From positions 6,579,001 to 6,643,000 of the forward strand of contig NZ_CP101750.1 of NCBI RefSeq assembly GCF_026810505.1: a DNA stretch of 64,000 bases, written 5' to 3'. The DNA is from Streptomyces sp. Je 1-369. GTDB lineage: Bacteria > Actinomycetota > Actinomycetes > Streptomycetales > Streptomycetaceae. The position numbers and the translations under genes are program-made. The notes beneath the pieces were generated by a model that saw only the letters and a program-made list of their open reading frames with translations, had not been told where the DNA came from and made no database searches. This document shows, piece after piece, positions 54,326 to 62,059 of this stretch (position 1 is the first letter of the stretch; the number at the start of each line of letters is the position of its first letter).

Positions 54326-55267
54326 GTGACTGGCTCGACCCCGTTCCGGAAGCGCCGCTTCCGCAAGCGCGGGGCGGACAAAGCCGGCGTCTCGGACGTC
54401 GGCGCACGTGACGACGGGCGAGGCTCCTCAGCAGACGGAGCAGCCTCGCTCGAACCGGCGAACGCCCTCGAGGCGGTGCCGGGCGCGACGGCGGCCGACA
54501 AGGCCCCCAGGACCGCAAGGAGTGCCGATGAGGCCGGGTCCAGGGGGAGCCGTGTTGCCGCCGTCACGCACGGAGTGAAGGAAGGCGTGCGCAAGGGCGG
54601 GCGCGGCGCCAAGGCCGGCATCGGCTATCTCGCCGACCGGCTCATCGAGAACGCCCCGCGGATCCCGGTCCGCGATCTCGCGACCCTCCGCAAGCAGTTC
54701 CCGGGCCTCGGCCCCGAACAGCTCGCGGACAAGCTCATCGCGGGCGCCGCCAACGCCACGTCCACCGTGGGCGCGGGAGTGGGCGCCGCCGCGATGCTGC
54801 CGGTGCCGCCCGCGATGCCCGCCGAGCTCGCGGCGGAGATCACCGGCGTCGCCGCCATCGAACTCAAGCTGATCGCCGAGCTGCACGAGGTCTACGGCCT
54901 GCGGCCGGAAGGCAACCTCAAGCAGCGCAGCACCGCTTACCTGAACTCCTGGTCGCAGGAACGCGGCGTCGAGGTCACCAAACCCGCGACCTTGAACGCC
55001 GCCCTGGGCGGCCAGATGAAGCGCGAGCTGCGACAGCAGATCATGAAGCGAATGGTCCGTAACCTGCCGAACCTCATGCCCTTCATGGTGGGCGCGGCGG
55101 TCGGCGCGGTCATGAACCGCCGGGACACCAGGAAGCTGGCCGGTCGGATCCGCAAGGACCTGAGCAAGAACCAGGTCCCGTGGGACGAGCTGCCCGCGCT
55201 GCCGCCCCTGGAGAAGCCGGCCGACCCGCTGCGGATGGGGGAGATCCCCCGGGAGCTGGGGCGCTGA
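54326..55267 (+). CDS. Conserved hypothetical protein with hydrophobic helices
   Basis: 313 residues. A basic, low-complexity N-terminus of about 85 residues is followed by a helical domain containing GYLADRLIENAPRIPVRDL, a Gly/Ala-rich hydrophobic stretch (STVGAGVGAAAMLPVPPAMPAEL), LKLIAELHEVYGLRPEG, and MPFMVGAAVGAVMNRR near the end. I do not recognise the family. The GTG start at 54326 is 13 nt after the DUF4193 stop, so the two are probably co-transcribed. Likely membrane-associated. Confidence 0.7.
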   Translation: MTGSTPFRKRRFRKRGADKAGVSDVGARDDGRGSSADGAASLEPANALEAVPGATAADKAPRTARSADEAGSRGSRVAAVTHGVKEGVRKGGRGAKAGIGYLADRLIENAPRIPVRDLATLRKQFPGLGPEQLADKLIAGAANATSTVGAGVGAAAMLPVPPAMPAELAAEITGVAAIELKLIAELHEVYGLRPEGNLKQRSTAYLNSWSQERGVEVTKPATLNAALGGQMKRELRQQIMKRMVRNLPNLMPFMVGAAVGAVMNRRDTRKLAGRIRKDLSKNQVPWDELPALPPLEKPADPLRMGEIPRELGR

Positions 55268-55285
55268 GTCCGCGCCCCGCGCCCC

Positions 55286-55738
55286 TTACGCGGCGCTCTG
55301 GCGCACGGCGTCGAGGGCCGCAGCCAGCTCCTTCGGGTGCCGCGTGGAGATGTACACGTACGGAGTCGGATCCTCGGGATCCGTGATGTTCACGCGCAGG
55401 GCCGTCGGGATGTAGGCGCGCAGCAGCATGTGCGCGCGCGGGTCCGCCTTGTACGAACGCCAGGCGCGCGTCTCCTCGCCCGTCAGGACCTCCGCGTCGC
55501 CCAGCGCGGACACCGGGATCTTCGCGTCGCCGACGACCAGCGAGCCCGCCACCACGCGGATCCGCACCGCGCCGTACGCGCTGGTGACGACCGCCGCCAC
55601 CGCCGTGCCGCCGACCAGGCCGCCGAGGAGCGGCAGCGTGCCGAACGGCAGCAGGATCAGGGCCATCGCCACACCCACCAGGACCGAGGCGAACCACCAC
55701 GAACGGGGCGCGGTCAGGCGTTCTTCGTAAGGCTGCAT
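55286..55738 (-). CDS. DUF3093 membrane protein
   Basis: 150 residues. Two adjacent membrane helices at residues 14-60 are followed by a soluble domain with VRIRVVAGSLVVGDAKIPVSAL and TPYVYISTRHPKELAAAL. This is the DUF3093 family of actinobacteria, regularly found beside dut. The start ATG 55738 reads MQPYEERLTAPRSWW. Divergent from the thioesterase gene with a 58-bp gap. Function unknown. Confidence 0.87.
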   Translation of the reverse strand: MQPYEERLTAPRSWWFASVLVGVAMALILLPFGTLPLLGGLVGGTAVAAVVTSAYGAVRIRVVAGSLVVGDAKIPVSALGDAEVLTGEETRAWRSYKADPRAHMLLRAYIPTALRVNITDPEDPTPYVYISTRHPKELAAALDAVRQSAA

Positions 55739-55782
55739 GGAACCAAGCTTGGCACGGTGCGGTTGCCGCGCTGACGCGGAGG

Positions 55783-55788
55783 TAAGGT
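55783..55788 (+). promoter_or_regulatory. -10 box of a probable leaderless transcript
   Basis: TAAGGT ends 8 nt before the GTG at 55797. A GGAGG sits 14 nt upstream of the GTG, too far to serve it well. Confidence 0.4.
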
Positions 55789-55796
55789 CTGCGCCT

Positions 55797-56381
55797 GTGA
55801 GTGGTACATCTGCAGCTCTGACGCCCCCGGCCGACGCCATAGCGCCCGTCCGCCACCCCGACGCACCCGCCCCCGGTGAGCTCATCGGTGCCCACTACGA
55901 GCACTGTTTCGGCTGTGGCGAGGGGCAGGCGCACGGACTGCACCTCGCGGCGCGGGCCGGCGAGGGCGTGGCCATCACCGCCGAGTTCACCGTACGCGAG
56001 GCGCACCAGGGCGCCCCCGGCCTCGCCCACGGCGGGGTCCTGGCCACCGCGCTCGACGAGACGCTGGGCTCGCTGAACTGGCTGCTGCGCGTGATCGCCG
56101 TGACCGGCCGCCTCGAGACCGACTTCGTGCGGCCCGTACCGCTGGGCACCGTGCTGTTCCTGGAAGCCGAGGTCACCGCCGTCGCCGGACGGAAGATCTA
56201 CTCGACCGCCACCGGGCGCATCGGCGGCCCCGAAGGCCCCGTCGCGGTCCGTGCCGACGCCCTCTTCATCGAGGTGAAGGTCGACCACTTCATCGACAAC
56301 GGCCGCCCGGAGGAGATCCAGGCCGCCATGAACAACCCGGACCAGATCCGGCGCGCCCGCGCCTTCGAGGTGAACCCCTGA
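55797..56381 (+). CDS. PaaI-family hotdog thioesterase
   Basis: 194 residues. HCFGCGEGQAHGLHL and the conserved active-site helix AHQGAPGLAHGGVLATALDE belong to the PaaI/4HBT hotdog thioesterase family. The substrate acyl-CoA is unknown. The stop overlaps the dut start (TGATG), and the cluster with DUF3093, dut and DUF3710 is typical for Streptomyces. Confidence 0.88.
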   Translation: MSGTSAALTPPADAIAPVRHPDAPAPGELIGAHYEHCFGCGEGQAHGLHLAARAGEGVAITAEFTVREAHQGAPGLAHGGVLATALDETLGSLNWLLRVIAVTGRLETDFVRPVPLGTVLFLEAEVTAVAGRKIYSTATGRIGGPEGPVAVRADALFIEVKVDHFIDNGRPEEIQAAMNNPDQIRRARAFEVNP

Positions 56382-56920
56382 TGCCCTCCCGTGAACTGGA
56401 CGTGCTGATCAGGCGCGTCGACCCCGAGGTGCCGCTGCCCGCGTACGCGCAGCCCGGTGACGCGGGCGCCGACCTGCGGACGACGGAGTCCTGCGAACTG
56501 GCCCCCGGCGAGCGGGTGGTCCTGCCCACCGGGGTGTCCATCGCCCTACCGGAGGGGTACGCGGCGTTCGTGCACCCCCGTTCCGGGCTCGCCGCCCGCT
56601 GCGGTGTCGCTCTGGTGAATGCCCCGGGGACGGTGGATGCCGGGTACCGTGGAGAGATCAAGGTGATCGTGGTGAATCTCGACCCGCGCGACAGCGTGCG
56701 GTTCGAGCGTTTCGACCGGATTGCCCAACTGGTCGTCCAGCAGGTCGAGAAGGTTCGCTTCCAGGAGGTCGCGGAGCTTCCCGAATCGGCGCGGGCCGAG
56801 GGGGGCTTCGGGTCCACAGGCGGCCATGCCGCCGTGGGCAGCGGTCCGGGCGTGAGCCCGGGCGAACAAACGGGTGGGAATCGATACGCATCGGTCGTAT
56901 CCGACCGGGAAGGACAGTGA
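56381..56920 (+). CDS. dut: Deoxyuridine triphosphatase
   Basis: 179 residues. All five dUTPase motifs are present: PGDAGADLRT, HPRSGLAARCG, VNAPGTVDAGYRGEI with the catalytic Asp, RFDRIAQLVV, and the C-terminal GGFGSTGGH arm. The enzyme hydrolyses dUTP to dUMP, keeps uracil out of DNA and supplies dTMP synthesis. A C-terminal extension of about 30 residues follows the last motif. ATG overlaps the thioesterase stop. Confidence 0.95.
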   Translation: MPSRELDVLIRRVDPEVPLPAYAQPGDAGADLRTTESCELAPGERVVLPTGVSIALPEGYAAFVHPRSGLAARCGVALVNAPGTVDAGYRGEIKVIVVNLDPRDSVRFERFDRIAQLVVQQVEKVRFQEVAELPESARAEGGFGSTGGHAAVGSGPGVSPGEQTGGNRYASVVSDREGQ

Positions 56921-56921
56921 C

Positions 56922-57695
56922 GTGTTCGGACGTCGCAAGAAGGACAGTGCCGCCGAGGACGCGGCGGGCGCGGACGAGCAGGTCGTCGACGACGTGCACG
57001 GTGACGAGCCCGCGGACTCCGCCGACGCCGCGCGGTCGCGCGTGAGGCTCGAGCCCGAGCCCCGCCCCGACGGTCCCTGGGACCTCTCGGAGGTCCGTGA
57101 GCCCGGCGAGGGCCGTGTGGACCTCGGTGGGCTCTTCGTGCCGGGCGTCGAGGGCATGGAGCTGCGTGTGGAGGTCGCGGGCGACGCGATCGTCGCGGCC
57201 ACCGTCGTGCTCCAGGACAGCGCCATCCAGCTGCAGGGCTTCGCCGCCCCCAAGAAGGAGGGCATCTGGGGCGAGGTCCGCGAGGAGATCGCCTCGGGCA
57301 TCACCCAGCAGGGCGGTGTCATCGACGAGGTCGAGGGCGCGCTCGGCTGGGAGCTGCGCGCCCAGGTGCCGGTGCAGCTGCCGGACGGCACGGGCGGGGT
57401 GCAGGTCGTGCGCTTCATCGGCGTCGACGGCCCGCGCTGGTTCCTGCGCGGTGTGATCTCCGGCCAGGGCGCGGTGCAGCCGCAGGCCGCGGGGCTCCTC
57501 GAGCAGATCTTCCGGGACACCGTCGTCGTCCGCGGCGAGGGCCCGATGGCGCCGCGCGACCCGATCGTCCTGAAGCTGCCGGACGACGCGCAGATGGTCG
57601 CCGAGGGCGTCCAGCAGGATCAGCAGGAAGGCTCGCGCTTCTCGGGCGGCATGGGGCAGCTGCAGCGCGGCCCCGAGATCACCGAGGTGCGCTGA
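56922..57695 (+). CDS. DUF3710 domain protein
   Basis: 257 residues. An acidic leader (KKDSAAEDAAGADEQVVDD) precedes the DUF3710 domain with GRVDLGGLFVPGVEGMELRV and VRFIGVDGPRWFLRGVI. The family is conserved in actinobacteria after dut, role unknown. GTG 56922 has GGAAGGA 9 nt before it, one base after the dut stop. The last codons (ITEVR) form the first unit of a 17-bp tandem repeat. Confidence 0.87.
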   Translation: MFGRRKKDSAAEDAAGADEQVVDDVHGDEPADSADAARSRVRLEPEPRPDGPWDLSEVREPGEGRVDLGGLFVPGVEGMELRVEVAGDAIVAATVVLQDSAIQLQGFAAPKKEGIWGEVREEIASGITQQGGVIDEVEGALGWELRAQVPVQLPDGTGGVQVVRFIGVDGPRWFLRGVISGQGAVQPQAAGLLEQIFRDTVVVRGEGPMAPRDPIVLKLPDDAQMVAEGVQQDQQEGSRFSGGMGQLQRGPEITEVR

Positions 57696-57761
57696 TCACT
57701 GAGGTGCGTTGATCACCTAGGTGGGCTGATCCTGTAGGTGTGCTGATCACTTAGGTGATCG
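57677..57761 (+). repeat. Five 17-bp tandem repeats beginning inside the DUF3710 gene
   Basis: Units start at 57677, 57694, 57711, 57728 and 57745: GATCACCGAGGTGCGCT, GATCACTGAGGTGCGTT, GATCACCTAGGTGGGCT, GATCCTGTAGGTGTGCT, GATCACTTAGGTGATCG. The first unit codes the end of the protein and its stop; the next four lie outside. Confidence 0.88.
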
Positions 57762-57789
57762 CCCGGGGCGCAGGCCCCTCAACTGCGCG

Positions 57790-57833
57790 GTGGCCCGCGA
57801 TGGTTCCGGTTCGTCCGGACCATTGCGGGCCAC
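57790..57833 (+). terminator. Terminator after the DUF3710 gene
   Basis: A 15-bp stem with one wobble (GTGGCCCGCGATGGT with ACCATTGCGGGCCAC) and a 14-nt loop, just after the 17-bp repeats. Confidence 0.7.
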
Positions 57834-57905
57834 ATTTGCGTACGCCACCGTGCGGGGCGCGGACGAACGGCCGCTGCCGATGCGGGGCGTCGGGGTGTAC
57901 GCCGC

Positions 57906-58082
57906 CGCGGGGCGCGCCCCGGCCAGCTCGACGCGGAGACCGGCCTCGCCGTGATGGAGCTGCTGCGCGCCGTCGTCCGCAGCGAGGGCGTCACCGCCCT
58001 CGTCGCCACGCACGACGCGGCACTGCTCGACCTGGCCGACCGGGTCATCGAACTGCGCGACGGCGAGCTCGGCACGCTCTGA
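57906..58082 (+). pseudogene. 3' remnant of an ABC-transporter ATPase gene
   Basis: The frame ending at 58082 reads GQLDAETGLAVMELLRAVV and then TALVATHDAALLDLADRVIEL, the D-loop, H-loop (THD) and C-terminus of a MacB/LolD-type ABC ATPase. The P-loop, signature and Walker B regions are absent, and the upstream bases do not continue the domain. No permease gene is adjacent. It is a decayed gene fragment. Confidence 0.8.
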
Positions 58083-58189
58083 GCAGGCCCTCCACCGCCC
58101 CCGCCCCGACCCATCAGGGTTGTGTCAAGGACAGTGTCCCCGCACCCCCTCGTCCGTATTGCCGGAATTGTTGGCCGTAAGGTCGACGC

Positions 58190-58225
58190 TGCGTACACAG
58201 CAGTTTCTGCGTACACAGCAGTTTC
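58190..58225 (+). repeat. 18-bp tandem duplication upstream of kdpD
   Basis: TGCGTACACAGCAGTTTC occurs twice head to tail (58190 and 58208), 17 nt before the kdpD start. A -10-like TAAGGT precedes it at 58178-58183. Confidence 0.85.
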
Positions 58226-58242
58226 GGGAAGACAATGAGGCC

Positions 58243-60789
58243 ATGGCACGCGGCAAGCTTCGGATCTACCTCGGTGCGGCACCGGGCGTCGGCAAGACGT
58301 ACGCGATGCTCTCCGAGGCCCACCGCCGCATCGAGCGCGGCACCGACTGCGTGGTCGCCTTCGTGGAGCACCACGACCGGCCGCGCACCGAGGTGATGCT
58401 GCACGGCCTCGAACAGGTGACCCGCAGGGACCTGGAGTACCGCGGCACCGCGTTCACCGAGATGGACGTCGACGCGGTCCTGGAGCGCGCCCCCGAGGTC
58501 GCCCTCGTCGACGAACTCGCCCACACCAACGTCCCCGGCTCCCGCAACGCCAAGCGCTGGCAGGACGTCGAGGAGCTCCTCACCGCGGGCATCGACGTCG
58601 TATCCACCGTCAACATCCAGCACCTGGAGTCGCTCGGCGACGTCGTCGAGTCGATCACCGGTGTACGGCAGAAGGAGACGGTGCCGGACGAGGTGGTGCG
58701 CCGCGCCGACCAGATCGAACTGGTCGACATGTCGCCACAGGCGCTGCGCCGCCGCATGGCGCACGGCAACATCTACAAGTCCGACCGCATCGACGCGTCC
58801 CTCTCCAACTACTTCCGGCCCGGCAACCTCACGGCCCTGCGCGAGCTCGCGCTGCTCTGGGTCGCCGACCGCGTCGACGAGTACCTCCAGCAGTACCGCG
58901 GCGAGCACAACATCCGCTCCACCTGGCAGGCCCGCGAACGCATCGTCGTCGGCCTGACCGGCGGCCCCGAGGGCCGCACCCTGATCCGCCGCGCGTCCCG
59001 CATGGCCGCGAAGGGCTCAGGCAGCGAGATCCTCGCCGTCTACATCGCCCGCAGCGACGGCCTCACCGGCGCGTCCCCCAAGGAACTCGCCGTCCAGCGC
59101 ACCCTCGTGGAGGACCTCGGCGGCACCTTCCACCACGTCATCGGCGACGACATACCCGCCGCCCTCCTCGACTTCGCCCGCGGCGTCAACGCCACCCAGA
59201 TCGTCCTCGGCTCCTCGCGCCGCAAGACCTGGCAGTACGTCTTCGGGCCCGGCGTCGGCGCGACCGTCGCCCGCGACTCGGGCCCCGACCTGGACGTGCA
59301 CATCGTCACGCACGGCGAGGTCGCCAAGGGGCGCGGCCTGCCCGTCGCCCGCGGCGCGCGCCTCGGCAGGTCCCGGGCCATCGGGGGCTGGCTGGTCGGC
59401 GTCGCGGGACCCGCAGTCCTGACGGTGCTGCTCACCCACATCGACGCGGACCTCGGCCTGGCCAACGACATGCTGCTGTTCCTGACGCTCACGGTCGCCG
59501 CCGCGCTGGTCGGCGGGCTGATCCCGGCGCTCGCCTCGGCGGCCGTCGGCTCGCTGCTCCTCAACTACTACTTCACGCCGCCGCTGCACCTGTGGACGGT
59601 CTCCAACAACAAGAACATCGTGGCCATCGCGGTGTTCGTGGGCGTCGCCGTGTCGGTGGCCTCCGTCGTGGACCTCGCGGCCCGCCGCACCCACCAGGCC
59701 GCCCGGCTGCGGGCCGAGGCGGAGATACTCTCCTTCCTCGCCGGCAGCGTGCTGCGCGGCGAGACCAGCCTGGAAGCCCTCCTCGAACGCGTCCGCGAGA
59801 CCTTCGCCATGGAGTCCGTCGCCCTCCTTGAACGGGCGGGCGACACCGACCCGTGGACCTGCGCGGGCAGAGTCGGCGACGGGCGCCCGCTGGAGCGCCC
59901 CGAGGACGCCGACGTGGACATGCCCGTCGGCGATCACATGGCGCTCGCCCTCTCCGGCCGGGTCCTGCCCGCCGCGGACCGCCGCGTCCTCGCCGCGTTC
60001 GCCGCGCAGGCAGCCGTCGTCCTGGACCGCCAGCGCCTGCAGTCCGAGGCCGACCAGGCCCGCACCCTCGCCGAGGGCAACCGCATCCGCACCGCCCTGC
60101 TCGCCGCCGTCAGCCACGACCTGCGCACCCCGCTCGCGGGCATCAAGGCCGCCGTGTCCTCCCTGCGCTCCGACGACGTGGAGTGGTCCGACGAGGACGA
60201 GGCGGAACTCCTCGAAGGCATCGAGGCGGGCGCCGACCGCCTGGAACACCTCGTCGGGAACCTCCTCGACATGTCGCGCCTGCAGACCGGCACCGTCACC
60301 CCGCTGATCCGCGAGGTCGACCTCGACGAGGTCGTCCCCATGGCGCTCGGCGGCGTCCCCGACGGCACCGCGGAGCTGGACATCCCCGAGACGCTGCCCA
60401 TGGTCGCCGTCGACAAGGGCCTCCTGGAGCGGGCGGTGGCCAACATCGTCGAGAACGCGGTGAAATACGCACCCGACGAACAGCCCGTCAAGGTCTCCGC
60501 CAGCGCCCTCGGCGAGCGGGTCGAGATCCGCGTCGTCGACCGGGGGCCCGGCGTGCCCGACAGTGCCAAAGACCGCATCTTCGCGCCGTTCCAGCGCTAC
60601 GGTGACGCTCCCCGGGGTGCGGGCGTGGGCCTCGGCCTCGCCGTCGCCCGCGGCTTCGTCGAGGCCATGGGCGGCACGCTCGCCGCCGAGGACACCCCCG
60701 GCGGGGGCCTCACCATGGTCCTCACCCTGCGGGCGGCGGCCGGACGTCCGCCGGTCCGCCCCGAGCTGTCGTCCCAGGTCACCTCGTGA
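58243..60789 (+). CDS. kdpD: Sensor histidine kinase KdpD
   Basis: 848 residues. N-terminal KdpD domain with Walker A GAAPGVGKT (residues 11-19) and VDELAHTNVPG; a universal-stress-protein-like domain (about 230-360, IVVGLTGGPEGRTLIRRAS); four membrane segments (about 385-480, with SLLLNYYFTPPLHL); a GAF domain; HisKA with His625 (AAVSHDLRTPLAGIKAAVSSL); and HATPase (NIVENAVKYAPDE, GVGLGLAVARGFVEAMGG). KdpD senses K+ limitation and salt stress and phosphorylates KdpE. ATG 58243 is preceded by GAGG. No kdpFABC genes lie in the window. Confidence 0.95.
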   Translation: MARGKLRIYLGAAPGVGKTYAMLSEAHRRIERGTDCVVAFVEHHDRPRTEVMLHGLEQVTRRDLEYRGTAFTEMDVDAVLERAPEVALVDELAHTNVPGSRNAKRWQDVEELLTAGIDVVSTVNIQHLESLGDVVESITGVRQKETVPDEVVRRADQIELVDMSPQALRRRMAHGNIYKSDRIDASLSNYFRPGNLTALRELALLWVADRVDEYLQQYRGEHNIRSTWQARERIVVGLTGGPEGRTLIRRASRMAAKGSGSEILAVYIARSDGLTGASPKELAVQRTLVEDLGGTFHHVIGDDIPAALLDFARGVNATQIVLGSSRRKTWQYVFGPGVGATVARDSGPDLDVHIVTHGEVAKGRGLPVARGARLGRSRAIGGWLVGVAGPAVLTVLLTHIDADLGLANDMLLFLTLTVAAALVGGLIPALASAAVGSLLLNYYFTPPLHLWTVSNNKNIVAIAVFVGVAVSVASVVDLAARRTHQAARLRAEAEILSFLAGSVLRGETSLEALLERVRETFAMESVALLERAGDTDPWTCAGRVGDGRPLERPEDADVDMPVGDHMALALSGRVLPAADRRVLAAFAAQAAVVLDRQRLQSEADQARTLAEGNRIRTALLAAVSHDLRTPLAGIKAAVSSLRSDDVEWSDEDEAELLEGIEAGADRLEHLVGNLLDMSRLQTGTVTPLIREVDLDEVVPMALGGVPDGTAELDIPETLPMVAVDKGLLERAVANIVENAVKYAPDEQPVKVSASALGERVEIRVVDRGPGVPDSAKDRIFAPFQRYGDAPRGAGVGLGLAVARGFVEAMGGTLAAEDTPGGGLTMVLTLRAAAGRPPVRPELSSQVTS

Positions 60790-60827
60790 CCACCGGAAAC
60801 CACGGAAACAAAGATAGGCAGGTACGC

Positions 60828-61511
60828 ATGACCCGGGTGCTCGTGGTCGACGACGAGCCGCAGATCGTACGCGCCCTCGTGATCAACCTGAAGGCGCGCA
60901 AGTACGACGTGGACTCGGCCCCCGACGGCGCCACCGCGCTGCAGGTCGCCGCGGCCCGCCACCCCGACGTGATCGTGCTCGACCTCGGTCTGCCCGACAT
61001 GGACGGCGTGGAGGTCATCAAGGGCCTGCGCGGCTGGACGCGCGTCCCCATCCTGGTCCTCTCCGCCCGGCACAGCTCGGACGAGAAGGTCGAGGCGCTC
61101 GACGCGGGCGCCGACGACTACGTGACCAAGCCCTTCGGCATGGACGAACTCCTCGCCCGGCTGCGCGCCGCCGTACGCAGGGCGGAGCCCACCGGGACGG
61201 GCGACGACGACGCGATGGTCGACACCGGTGACTTCTCCGTCGACCTGGCCGCCAAGAAGGTCAACCGCGGCGGCCGCGACGTACGCCTCACTCCCACGGA
61301 GTGGCACCTCCTGGAGGTGCTGGTACGCAACACCGGCCGCCTGGTCAGCCAGAAGCAGCTGCTCCAGGAGGTCTGGGGGCCCTCCTACGGGACGGAGACG
61401 AACTACCTGCGCGTGTACATGGCGCAGCTGCGCCGCAAGCTGGAGGCGGACCCCGCGCACCCGCGGCACTTCATCACGGAGCCCGGAATGGGATACCGGT
61501 TCGAGAAGTGA
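60828..61511 (+). CDS. kdpE: Response regulator KdpE
   Basis: 227 residues. Receiver with Asp52 (VIVLDLGLPDMDG) and Lys in YVTKPFGMDELL; OmpR-type DNA-binding domain with LTPTEWHLLEVLVRN and NYLRVYMAQLRRKLE. The partner of KdpD. ATG 60828 with GGCAGG upstream is preferred; a GTG at 60786 overlapping the kdpD stop by 4 nt would add 14 residues and is a real alternative, since it would couple the two genes. Confidence 0.92.
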   Translation: MTRVLVVDDEPQIVRALVINLKARKYDVDSAPDGATALQVAAARHPDVIVLDLGLPDMDGVEVIKGLRGWTRVPILVLSARHSSDEKVEALDAGADDYVTKPFGMDELLARLRAAVRRAEPTGTGDDDAMVDTGDFSVDLAAKKVNRGGRDVRLTPTEWHLLEVLVRNTGRLVSQKQLLQEVWGPSYGTETNYLRVYMAQLRRKLEADPAHPRHFITEPGMGYRFEK

Positions 61512-61564
61512 TCCTTCCGAGAGGTGACCGGATTGCTCGCTTCAACGGGGTTCCCGGCGGGTAG

Positions 61565-61617
61565 TGAGCGGACATGGGCAGCGGATACTGAGCGGACATA
61601 AGCACAGATGAGCGCAC
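61565..61617 (+). repeat. Direct repeats between kdpE and the OB-fold gene
   Basis: TGAGCGGACAT occurs at 61565 and 61589, 24 bp apart, with a partial copy TGAGCGCAC at 61609. They lie in the promoter region of the next gene and could be direct-repeat operator sites. Confidence 0.55.
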
Positions 61618-61645
61618 CCCTTTCCGCTGTGTCGGCGCCCCCCGG

Positions 61646-61651
61646 TACGCT
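61646..61651 (+). promoter_or_regulatory. -10 box of a probable leaderless transcript
   Basis: TACGCT ends 6 nt before ATG 61658. No RBS is present. Confidence 0.45.
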
Positions 61652-61657
61652 TCGTGT

Positions 61658-62056
61658 ATGAGTGCTGTTTCTGGTTCCGACAAGCCGGCGGGCCGTTTCC
61701 GGCGCATGCTCGACCGGCTCTCCTCCTCCCAGGAGGATCTGGAGTCGGAGGAGCTGCGGGAGGACGCCGAGACAGCGGGCTGCGTCCGTATCGGCGACTG
61801 CCGTGACCGCCAGATAGTCACCGTTACTGGTACCTTGCGCACGGTCACTCTGCGCCCACGCGCCGGGGTTCCCGCCCTGGAGGCCGAGCTGTTCGACGGC
61901 TCGGCGGCGCTGGACGTGGTGTGGCTCGGCAGGCGCTCCATCGTGGGAATCGAACCGGGGCGCAAGCTGATCGCGTCCGGCCGGATCTCGGAGAGCCGGG
62001 GCCGCCGGGTGCTCTTCAACCCGAAGTACGAACTCAGACCCCTCGGACGGGAGTAG
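61658..62056 (+). CDS. OB-fold nucleic-acid-binding-like protein
   Basis: 132 residues. After a helical N-terminus (MLDRLSSSQEDLESEEL) comes an OB-fold-type beta barrel: GDCRDRQIVTVTGTLRTVTLR, LEAELFDGSAALDVVWLGRRS, KLIASGRISESRGRRVLFNP. The family is conserved in actinobacteria next to DUF3159 and kdpE/trkA genes. The ligand is unknown. Only 3 nt separate it from the next GTG, so they form an operon. Confidence 0.82.
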   Translation: MSAVSGSDKPAGRFRRMLDRLSSSQEDLESEELREDAETAGCVRIGDCRDRQIVTVTGTLRTVTLRPRAGVPALEAELFDGSAALDVVWLGRRSIVGIEPGRKLIASGRISESRGRRVLFNPKYELRPLGRE

Positions 62057-62059
62057 CCG

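Noticed and set aside
57747..58013. Minus-strand frame over the ABC remnant
   Set aside because: No RBS or motif; the opposite frame shows the ATPase C-terminus.
60786..60828. GTG start of kdpE overlapping the kdpD stop
   Set aside because: Not chosen because the 14 extra residues are not receiver-like; kept as an alternative.
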